From contig MEZG01000019.1 of the NCBI GenBank assembly GCA_001775965.1, positions 7,238 to 20,757 on the forward strand: 13,520 nt of DNA. Direction: 5' to 3'. The notes beneath the pieces were generated by a model. It saw only the letters and a list, made by a program, of their open reading frames with translations. It did not search any database and had not been told where the DNA came from. Shown one piece after another: positions 6,287 to 12,610 of the stretch. This DNA comes from Candidatus Bathyarchaeota archaeon RBG_13_60_20 (GTDB lineage: Archaea; Thermoproteota; Bathyarchaeia; TCS64). Each line of letters opens with the position of its first letter. Position 1 is the first letter of the stretch. The position numbers were made by a program, and so were the translations under genes.

Positions 6287-8200
6287 CTAGGCCAGGCTGA
6301 ACGTGTCCAGCAGCCTCGGCGCGTACCCCCTCACACCACGCATCTTGGACACCGTCCGCGCCATGTTGTCGCACTTTGACTCCTCGCCGTGGACCATGAA
6401 GACCTTCTTCGGCTGAGGCTTTAGGCGCTTAACGTAGTTCACCAGCTGCCTGCGGTCGCTGTGGCCGCTGAAACCCTGGACGGTGTGGGTGCTCATGTCG
6501 ATGTTGATGACCTCCATCTTCCCGTCCTGGTTGTACACCTGGGCCGACGCCATGCCCGACTGGATGCGCTGCCCAAGGGTTCCTGAGACCTGGTAGCTTA
6601 CGAAGATAAGTCCGTTCTCCCTGTCCGGAGCGAGCCTCTTGAAGTACTCCAGGACCGGGCCGCCCTCCATCATGCCGGCCGTCGCCATGATTATGCAGGG
6701 GCCGCCGGTGGTGATTTCGTCACGGCTGTCGTGCTGCTTCACAACGGTGAAGTAGTCGCTCTCGAAGGGGTTCATGCCCTCCGTGAGGATCTGGTCCCTT
6801 ATCTCGTGGCTCAGGTAGTTGGGGTACGCCGTGTGGATGCCCGTGGCCTCGCTTATCATGCCCTCGATGTAGACTGGTGCCTCCAGGAGGTCGCCCTGCT
6901 CCATGTACTTGTTGATGACCATGAGTATCTCCTGGGCTCTGCCGACGGCCGGGACCGGGATGAGCACCTTTCCCTGCTTCAGTATGTGGTTGACTATGCC
7001 CACGAACTCCCCCTCTGTCTCGTCTCTGCTGGGGGTGTTGTTCTCCGGGGCCCCGTAGGTCGACTCCATGATGAGGGTCTCCACCCTGGGGAAGTAGGTG
7101 GAGGCCGGCTGGAGCAGAGCCGTGGGCCCGAACTTGAAGTCACCCGTGTACACGATGTTGTGCAGGCCCTTGCCTATGTGCAGGTGGGCCAGGCTCGACC
7201 CCAGTATGTGGCCCGCGTTGTGGAGCGTGAGCCTGATGTCCGGGGACACGTCCGTCACCTCCCCGTATGCGAGGGGGATGGTGTGAAGTATGACCTCGAA
7301 GATGTCCTCGGGGCTGTACGGAGGCACCTTGCCCTCCTTCATGGTGACGTCGAGGTAATCGCTCTGTAGGAGCGCCATGACCATTGCCGTGGGCTCGCTG
7401 CAGTACACGGGTCCGTTGTAGCCGTACTTGTAGAGGTAGGGGAGGAACCCGCAGTGGTCCAAGTGGGCGTGTGTGACCACCACGGCGTCCAGGCGGCCCA
7501 AGTCGAACTCCTCCACGTCCAGCCTGGGGTAGGACTGGATGGGCGTCCTGCTCCCAGGGTTAATACCGCAGTCCATGAGGATCTCGCTCTCCCTGGTCTT
7601 CACCAGGATGGCTGAGCGGCCCACCTGCCTGCTGCTGCCGAGGAACGTGACCCGGACATCCCCAGCCTGCTGGTATATGGGGCGGAAGATGGACTCGCCA
7701 GTCTCCCTGAGAACCTTCTCCCTCTCCTTGCTCTTGCTGTAGAGGAAACCCCTGATCTGCTTTATAGTCATGCTGGGTATGGGGGGCGACCTGACAAAGT
7801 TGGGGCTCCAGTGGGTCTTCTGCACGATGTCCAGTACATTTGACCCGTTCTTCCCTATGGCTACGCCCGGCTTCTCCACCTCTAGGACCACCTCCCCGAG
7901 GGCCGGGTCGAAGTACGCCTGTACGAGGCCCGCCTCCTGCAGGGCCTCCCTAATGATGTTCTCCGACTGAAGCTCGGGCATCCTGACCGAGGGGTCGCTG
8001 CGCACCACTATCCGCTTCTTTATGATGCCCGCTATCTCGCCCACAATGTGGCTGCTCTCCTGCAGTATCTCGGGCTTGTAGCAGTATATGGCCAGCCGGG
8101 GGCCCTCGAACTCTATCCTGGTTATTCCGACCTCGGGCGGTATCTTGTCTAGTATCGCCTGCCTTATCTCGGAGTAAGTTAAGCCCTGTGTGCTATCCAT
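6287..8200 (-). CDS. fttA: KH-domain CPSF-type ribonuclease (aCPSF1 / FttA), transcription termination factor
   Basis: This 637-residue protein has full aCPSF1 architecture. An N-terminal KH-type region (about 1-150) includes a GKNG loop (GxxG, residues 116-119). A metallo-beta-lactamase domain follows with HAHLDH (244-249), NAGH (His331) and YTGDF (Asp354). The beta-CASP domain has MESTYG (about 378-383) and PAVGRAQE (417-424), and the return to the lactamase domain carries SGHSDR (His580) and MVHGEE (His604). All zinc-ligand and catalytic motifs are intact. In archaea this protein cleaves nascent RNA at U-rich sites and terminates transcription, functionally like eukaryotic CPSF73. It follows the proteasome beta gene after eleven bases, without an obvious ribosome binding site, and is probably co-transcribed with it. 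Confidence 0.95.
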   Translation of the reverse strand: MDSTQGLTYSEIRQAILDKIPPEVGITRIEFEGPRLAIYCYKPEILQESSHIVGEIAGIIKKRIVVRSDPSVRMPELQSENIIREALQEAGLVQAYFDPALGEVVLEVEKPGVAIGKNGSNVLDIVQKTHWSPNFVRSPPIPSMTIKQIRGFLYSKSKEREKVLRETGESIFRPIYQQAGDVRVTFLGSSRQVGRSAILVKTRESEILMDCGINPGSRTPIQSYPRLDVEEFDLGRLDAVVVTHAHLDHCGFLPYLYKYGYNGPVYCSEPTAMVMALLQSDYLDVTMKEGKVPPYSPEDIFEVILHTIPLAYGEVTDVSPDIRLTLHNAGHILGSSLAHLHIGKGLHNIVYTGDFKFGPTALLQPASTYFPRVETLIMESTYGAPENNTPSRDETEGEFVGIVNHILKQGKVLIPVPAVGRAQEILMVINKYMEQGDLLEAPVYIEGMISEATGIHTAYPNYLSHEIRDQILTEGMNPFESDYFTVVKQHDSRDEITTGGPCIIMATAGMMEGGPVLEYFKRLAPDRENGLIFVSYQVSGTLGQRIQSGMASAQVYNQDGKMEVINIDMSTHTVQGFSGHSDRRQLVNYVKRLKPQPKKVFMVHGEESKCDNMARTVSKMRGVRGYAPRLLDTFSLA

Positions 8201-8211
8201 CTGAACCGAAC

Positions 8212-8844
8212 TCAGTTAACCAATACTCTCTGCTTCTCTTCCAGCGTGAGCTCCCGGAAGCCAGAGCTATCGATGACGACCACGTCGAAGCCGTCCCCGC
8301 TGGCGACGTCCCGCTTCATGGCGGCGTCGACGGCCCTCACCACAACCGGCAGCATCTCCTGGATGGAGCTGTCCTCGCTGAACTCGGTCTCCAGCACGCC
8401 GTAGGCGAAGGGAGAGCCCGAGCCTGTGGACACCATCTTCTCCTCGATGAGGCTCCCGTAGGGGTCAAGGTTGAACACATGCGGGCCGGTCTCATCGAAG
8501 CCGCCCACCAAAGCCTGCATGGGCAGGGGCATACCCACCTCACGGTTCTGGAAGAGGAGGTTCGATACAAGCCTCGCGGCCGATTTGACAGGTATGGGCC
8601 TGTTCTTCTCAAGCTCGTAGAGCCGGGAGTTCACCTTCAGTATCTCAACGACCTTCTGGGCGACGGCCACGCCACCGGCTATGGTCATGGCCAGGTTATC
8701 CGTGATCTGGTAAACCTTCTTCGCATGCTTACTCGCGACGTAAGTGCCCATCGTAGCCCTGGTGTCTGTGCCGAGTATTACCCCGTCCTTGCACACGACT
8801 CCTATGGTCGTGGTTCCCTTCAGTATCCTTGTTTCTGCAGACAT
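8212..8844 (-). CDS. psmB: 20S proteasome beta subunit
   Basis: This 210-residue protein is an archaeal catalytic beta subunit. A ten-residue propeptide ends in Gly10, and autocleavage exposes Thr11 (sequence TTTIGVV). Matching active-site residues are Asp27 in GTDTRAT and Lys43 in the HAKKVY segment. STGSGSPFAYGVLE and SGDGFDVVVID supply the remaining conserved serine/aspartate region. It forms the inner rings of the 20S proteasome that degrades proteins unfolded by ATPases such as PAN or Cdc48. A cdc48 gene lies in the same window but on the other strand. The ATG is well supported by an AGGAGAG sequence about six bases upstream (8851-8857). No alpha-subunit gene is present here, and whether a second beta subunit exists is unknown. 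Confidence 0.95.
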   Translation of the reverse strand: MSAETRILKGTTTIGVVCKDGVILGTDTRATMGTYVASKHAKKVYQITDNLAMTIAGGVAVAQKVVEILKVNSRLYELEKNRPIPVKSAARLVSNLLFQNREVGMPLPMQALVGGFDETGPHVFNLDPYGSLIEEKMVSTGSGSPFAYGVLETEFSEDSSIQEMLPVVVRAVDAAMKRDVASGDGFDVVVIDSSGFRELTLEEKQRVLVN

Positions 8845-8912
8845 CGATATCTCTCCTAAACAAACTACTAAGAGATAGGTATCCTAGAAAGGAAGACCAA
8901 GTAAGTTAAAAA
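8845..8912 (-). promoter_or_regulatory. psmB promoter and ribosome binding site
   Basis: On the minus strand, TTTTTAAC (8905-8912) is the best TATA candidate, predicting initiation near 8883. The leader of about 40 bases ends in an AGGAGAG Shine-Dalgarno-like sequence (8851-8857) six bases before the ATG, one of the clearest in the window. Only eight bases separate this TATA element from the divergent one for the lipid gene. Confidence 0.5.
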
Positions 8913-8920
8913 GGTGCCCA

Positions 8921-8956
8921 TTTTATAAGGTTTCCTGATCAGGCAAAGACATATGT
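8921..8956 (+). promoter_or_regulatory. promoter of glycerol-1-phosphate dehydrogenase, with palindrome
   Basis: TTTTATAA (8921-8928) on the plus strand is a good archaeal TATA box, predicting initiation near 8951 and a leader of about 50 bases. A perfect ten-base palindrome, CCTGATCAGG (8934-8943), lies between the TATA box and the predicted start, where a bound regulator would block or modulate initiation. A shorter palindrome, ACATATGT (8949-8956), sits at the predicted start. Function is inferred from position only. Confidence 0.5.
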
Positions 8957-9001
8957 ATGTGCCAACCTGAATAAACGGTATTCGAGGATAGGTCTGAGTG
9001 C

Positions 9002-10072
9002 GTGTTGACTAGTCCTGAGCAGAGGCACCCGATCCACAGGATCGATCTTCCGAGGATCGTGCTCGTAGGAGAGTCGGTGCTGGACAAACTGATCCCCGTC
9101 TGCCAGGAGCTGGGATTCAAGACAGCTTTGATAGTCACGGGGAAGACTACATACAACGTCGCGGGGGAAAAAGCTCAGAAACACCTTGAAGAGGGTGGGC
9201 TCGACACCGAGTGCATCTTCGTGGAAGACGCTACTCTGGACACTGTAGGAAAAGTTGTGGAGAAGGCGGAGGAGATAGATGCCCACGCGATACTGGGCGT
9301 GGGTGGGGGGAGGAACATCGATGTAGCCAAGCTCAGCGCCTTCAAGACGAGCAGGTCTTTCATTAGCGTACCCACCGTGGCCAGCCACGACGGCATAGCC
9401 AGCAGCCTGGCCTCAGTGAAGGGCATGGGCAGACCCTACACGGTGAGGGCGTCATCGCCCATAGCCGTGATCATGGACAGCAAGATCATCGCGGAGTCGC
9501 CTTACAGGTTCACAGCCGCTGGCTGTGGAGACATTATCTCCAAGGCCACGGAGGTCAGGGACTGGCGGCTCGCCCACGACGAGAACGGCGACTACTACGG
9601 GGGATACGCGGGCAGCTTGAGCCTCATGGGCTCGGAGCACGTCATGAGGGAGGCACCCCTGATTAAGGAGAGGACGCAGGAGGGCATCAGGACCGTGCTG
9701 GAGGCCCTGGTGAGCTGCGGGGTAGCAATGAGCATAGCCGGGAGCAGTAAGCCGACGAGCGGCTCCGCCCACCTGTTCAGCCACGCCATTGATAAGATAG
9801 CTGAGAAACCGGCTCTCCACGGAGAGCAATGCGGCGTGGGCGTCATCATGATGGCCAAGCTTCACAATCTGAAGTGGAGGGCCATAAGGAAGAGCCTCCA
9901 GATCATAGGCGCCCCAACGACAGCTGAGGGGCTTGGCTTGGACCCCGACACGGTGGTGGAGGCCCTGACGATAGCTCAGTCCATTAGACCCGAACGTTAC
10001 ACGATCCTTAGCAAGGCGAAGCTGGACAAGAGGAAGGCCAGAAAGCTAGCCGAGTCGACGGGAGTAATCTAG
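9002..10072 (+). CDS. egsA: sn-glycerol-1-phosphate dehydrogenase
   Basis: This 356-residue enzyme reduces dihydroxyacetone phosphate to sn-glycerol-1-phosphate, the backbone of archaeal ether lipids, using NAD(P)H. The family motifs are present in order: a nucleotide-binding loop GVGGGRNIDVAKLSA (residues 99-113), VPTVASHDGIASS (123-135), AAGCGDIISKATEVRDW (172-188) with the metal ligand Asp177, SGSAHLFSHAID with His257, and HGEQCGVG with His273. The length is normal. The GTG start is preceded by AGGATAGGT at rather wide spacing. A TTG one codon later is an equivalent choice, and the true N-terminus could be shortened to near DLPRIVLVG. The gene stands alone on the plus strand, divergent from psmB. 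Confidence 0.95.
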   Translation: MLTSPEQRHPIHRIDLPRIVLVGESVLDKLIPVCQELGFKTALIVTGKTTYNVAGEKAQKHLEEGGLDTECIFVEDATLDTVGKVVEKAEEIDAHAILGVGGGRNIDVAKLSAFKTSRSFISVPTVASHDGIASSLASVKGMGRPYTVRASSPIAVIMDSKIIAESPYRFTAAGCGDIISKATEVRDWRLAHDENGDYYGGYAGSLSLMGSEHVMREAPLIKERTQEGIRTVLEALVSCGVAMSIAGSSKPTSGSAHLFSHAIDKIAEKPALHGEQCGVGVIMMAKLHNLKWRAIRKSLQIIGAPTTAEGLGLDPDTVVEALTIAQSIRPERYTILSKAKLDKRKARKLAESTGVI

Positions 10073-10100
10073 CAAGCTGCTGTGGATGTTTGTCCCGGAG

Positions 10101-10200
10101 TAAGGCCGTTTATTTAACCCGTGGAACCCGCTTTGTCGCCCCTCGTTCTAAAATCTTTATAACCATCACCGCCTTCATGAGAATAGAATATTTAGGGTGA
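10101..10200 (+). promoter_or_regulatory. cdc48 promoter region and ribosome binding site
   Basis: The 135-base gap between the lipid dehydrogenase and cdc48 has two TATA-like elements: TTTATTTAA (10109-10117) and the better CTTTATAA (10155-10162), which predicts initiation near 10186. The T-rich distal element could equally be part of the upstream gene's termination signal. An AGGGTGA (10194-10200) lies seven bases before the GTG start and supports it. No RNA gene is evident. Confidence 0.5.
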
Positions 10201-10207
10201 ACAGCCT

Positions 10208-12379
10208 GTGAGCAGCGTCCAACTGAAAGTAGCAGAAGCCAAGCAGCAGAGAGACGTAGGTAGAAGCATAGCGCGGATGGACTCGGACACCATGAAGACG
10301 CTGGGCGTGACCGTGGGAGACGTGGTTCAGATCGACGGCAAGAAGGCTACGGCGGCAAAGGCGTGGCCCGCCTACCCAGAGGACCAGGGCCAGGGCCTCA
10401 TAAGGGTCGATGGGTTCATCAGGAAGAACTGCAGCGTGTCCATAAACGAGTTCGTCAACGTGAAGAAGGCCGAGGCCGAGTACGCCTCGTCCGTGAAGCT
10501 GGCCCCCGTGGACATCAGGATCAGCGTGGACAACGACTTCATAAGGTTCGTGAAGGACAGGCTCATCGACAGGCCAGCCACCAAGGGGGACACCCTCCTC
10601 ATCATGATGCTTGGTCACAGCGTACCCTTCATGGTGGTGAACACCAGGCCTGCGGGTATCGTCAAGATCGCGCCTACCACGGAGATCAGCATCATGAGCG
10701 AGCCGGTCCCCGAGCTGGAGATGCCCAGCAGGACCACCTACGAGGACATAGGCGGCCTGGACGAGGAGATCAGGCGCATCAGGGAGATGGTGGAGCTGCC
10801 TCTGAGGCACCCGGAGATCTTCCAGCGCCTAGGCATTGACCCGCCGAAGGGTGTCCTGCTCCATGGCCCCCCCGGTTGCGGTAAGACGCTTCTGGCCAGG
10901 GCCGTGGCCAGCGAGTCGGAGGCCAACTTCTACGCCATCAACGGCCCAGAGATCATGAGCAAGTTCTACGGCGAGTCCGAGGCCAGGATGAGAAAGATGT
11001 TCGAGGACGCCGAGAAGAACGCGCCCAGCATCCTCTTCATAGACGAGATAGACGCCATCGCCCCCAAGCGCAGCGAGGTCACCGGAGAGGTGGAGCGCCG
11101 AGTCGTCGCCCAGCTCCTGGCGTCTATGGACGGCCTCAAGGGACGCGGCCACATCATAGTCATCGGAGCCACAAACCGGCCTGAAGCCATCGACGAGGCC
11201 CTGAGGAGGCCCGGCAGGTTCGACAGGGAGGTCGAGATAGGCATCCCGAGCCGGGGCGGCAGGATGGAGATACTGCAGATCCACACCAGGGGTATGCCCC
11301 TCGCTGAAGACGTGAACCTCCCAAAGATCGGCGAGATAACCCACGGGTACACGGGGGCCGACCTTGAGGCCCTGAGCAGGGAGGCCGCCATGAAGGCCCT
11401 GCGCCGCTACCTGCCCCGGATCGACCTGGAGGAGAAGAGGATACCCCACGAGGTCCTGGACCAGATGGAGGTAAACAACACCGACATACTGGACGCCTTC
11501 AGGGAGGTCACCCCCACAGCTATGAGGGAGGTCTACGTGGAGACGCCCAACGTCTCGTGGGACGACGTGGGCGGCCTTGAGGGGGTCATACAGAACCTGA
11601 AGGAGGCCGTGGAGTGGCCGCTGAAGAAGCCCGAGGTGTTCACGAAGATGGGGATCAACCCCCCGAAAGGCATACTTCTACACGGGCCCCCGGGCTGCGG
11701 GAAGACGCTTCTGGCCAGGGCCGTGGCCAACGAGTCGGAGGCCAACTTCATAAGCGTCAGGGGGCCAGAGATATTCAGTAAGTGGGTGGGCGAGTCAGAG
11801 AAAGCCATAAGGGAGATATTCAGGAAGGCGAGGATGGCGGCACCAAGCATCGTCTTCTTCGACGAGTTCGACGCCCTGGTCCCTTCGAGGGGGTCATCGG
11901 CGGACAGCCGCGTAACGGAGCGCGTCATCAGCCAGCTCCTCACCGAGATCGACGGCCTCCTCAGCCTCCAGAACGTGGTGGTGCTGGCCGCCACCAACCG
12001 GCCCGACATCATAGATCCGGCGGTCCTAAGGCCGGGGAGGTTCGACAGGAGGGTCTACGTGCCCCCGCCCGACATGGGGGCACGGCTCAAGATACTGCAA
12101 CTCAAGACTAAGGACATGCCCCTGGCCGAGGACGTGGTCCTGGAGAGCCTCGCACGCAGGATGGACTCCTACAGCGGGGCGGACATAGACTCCGTCGTGA
12201 GAGAGGCGGGCCTGTACGCGCTGCGGAGGATCCCCGAGGCTGACAAAGTGCAGCTGAAGGACTTCGACAATGCCATGACAGAGGTGGCGCCCAGCATCAC
12301 TCCCGAGATGATCAAGTGGTACCAGGACACCCAGAAGAGGTTCAGGGACACGGGCAAGCCGCCCATAGACATAGCGTAG
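10208..12379 (+). CDS. cdc48: Cdc48/VCP-like AAA+ ATPase
   Basis: This 723-residue protein has the classical layout. An N-terminal double-psi barrel and associated domain (about 1-175) precede D1, with Walker A GPPGCGKT (220-227), Walker B ILFIDE (275-280) and sensor/arginine-finger segments through ALRRPGRFDR. D2 has Walker A GPPGCGKT (493-500), Walker B IVFFDE (548-553) and AVLRPGRFDRR. Both ATPase sites look intact. It unfolds or segregates proteins from complexes and may feed the 20S proteasome. The C-terminus ends in PPIDIA and lacks the HbYX motif used for docking on 20S. Both P-loops have cysteine where archaeal homologues commonly have threonine. A 48-base block is almost identical between D1 and D2. 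Nine bases separate its stop from the next start. Confidence 0.96.
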   Translation: MSSVQLKVAEAKQQRDVGRSIARMDSDTMKTLGVTVGDVVQIDGKKATAAKAWPAYPEDQGQGLIRVDGFIRKNCSVSINEFVNVKKAEAEYASSVKLAPVDIRISVDNDFIRFVKDRLIDRPATKGDTLLIMMLGHSVPFMVVNTRPAGIVKIAPTTEISIMSEPVPELEMPSRTTYEDIGGLDEEIRRIREMVELPLRHPEIFQRLGIDPPKGVLLHGPPGCGKTLLARAVASESEANFYAINGPEIMSKFYGESEARMRKMFEDAEKNAPSILFIDEIDAIAPKRSEVTGEVERRVVAQLLASMDGLKGRGHIIVIGATNRPEAIDEALRRPGRFDREVEIGIPSRGGRMEILQIHTRGMPLAEDVNLPKIGEITHGYTGADLEALSREAAMKALRRYLPRIDLEEKRIPHEVLDQMEVNNTDILDAFREVTPTAMREVYVETPNVSWDDVGGLEGVIQNLKEAVEWPLKKPEVFTKMGINPPKGILLHGPPGCGKTLLARAVANESEANFISVRGPEIFSKWVGESEKAIREIFRKARMAAPSIVFFDEFDALVPSRGSSADSRVTERVISQLLTEIDGLLSLQNVVVLAATNRPDIIDPAVLRPGRFDRRVYVPPPDMGARLKILQLKTKDMPLAEDVVLESLARRMDSYSGADIDSVVREAGLYALRRIPEADKVQLKDFDNAMTEVAPSITPEMIKWYQDTQKRFRDTGKPPIDIA
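10883..10930 (+). repeat. intragenic near-identical block, copy in D1 (pairs with 11702-11749)
   Basis: These 48 bases differ from 11702-11749 by one base (10911 g versus 11730 a). They encode the end of the D1 Walker A motif and the following helix, and codons are identical including the less usual CTT for leucine. Immediately before and after the block the two domains differ at most third positions. Confidence 0.85.
11702..11749 (+). repeat. intragenic near-identical block, copy in D2 (pairs with 10883-10930)
   Basis: This is the second copy of the block shared between the two ATPase domains of cdc48, in the same orientation 819 bases downstream, with 47 of 48 bases identical. It encodes the Walker A lysine-threonine and the following helix of D2. 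Confidence 0.85.
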
Positions 12380-12388
12380 GTGAAGCAG

Positions 12389-12598
12389 ATGGACGAGAAA
12401 CTGTTGCCAACGACCATAATAGAGCAGCTTCAGCGCAACGGCGCCCTCAAGTTCGACGAGCTCCTCAAGTTCGTGTCGAAGCGCCACGAGGGCCTGAACG
12501 AGAGCGAGCTGGACACCATGCTCATGAAGATGGAGATCCAGGGCCTCATAAGGGTCTACAGGATACCCAGGGGCAAGAGGCGGATAGAGCTAGCCTGA
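12389..12598 (+). CDS. small winged-helix domain protein of unknown function
   Basis: This 69-residue protein reads as a single winged-helix domain: helix 1 around TTIIEQLQRNG, helix 2 FDELLKFVSKRH, helix 3 NESELDTMLMKMEIQG as the potential recognition helix, then a hairpin wing, LIRVYRIPRGKRRIEL, rich in arginine and lysine. The basic wing suggests nucleic acid contact, although many archaeal winged-helix domains mediate protein contacts instead. The frame is open from a GTG at 12380, directly after the cdc48 stop. I prefer the ATG at 12389 because GGTGA lies about five bases upstream of it. It lies nine bases after cdc48 and twelve before FEN-1, so it is probably translated from the same mRNA. 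I do not recognise a named family, so no function is assigned. Confidence 0.78.
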   Translation: MDEKLLPTTIIEQLQRNGALKFDELLKFVSKRHEGLNESELDTMLMKMEIQGLIRVYRIPRGKRRIELA

Positions 12599-12610
12599 GG
12601 TGGCCTGTGC

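Noticed and set aside
8188..8859. Long plus-strand open frame antisense to the proteasome beta gene
   Set aside because: The opposite strand encodes a complete proteasome beta subunit with all catalytic residues. The antisense frame shows no recognisable fold and no promoter or ribosome binding site.
10073..10207. Possible small RNA or tRNA in the gap before cdc48
   Set aside because: No cloverleaf, long stem or other RNA-like structure could be found by eye. The gap is explained by promoter elements and a ribosome binding site.
11782..12111. Out-of-frame plus-strand ORF inside the cdc48 D2 region
   Set aside because: It overlaps conserved D2 sequence in another frame and is rich in Arg, Gly and Pro. 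There is no independent start signal.
12335..12379. Possible proteasome-docking HbYX tail on Cdc48
   Set aside because: The protein ends in PPIDIA, with no hydrophobic-Tyr-X terminus, so docking by that motif is not supported.
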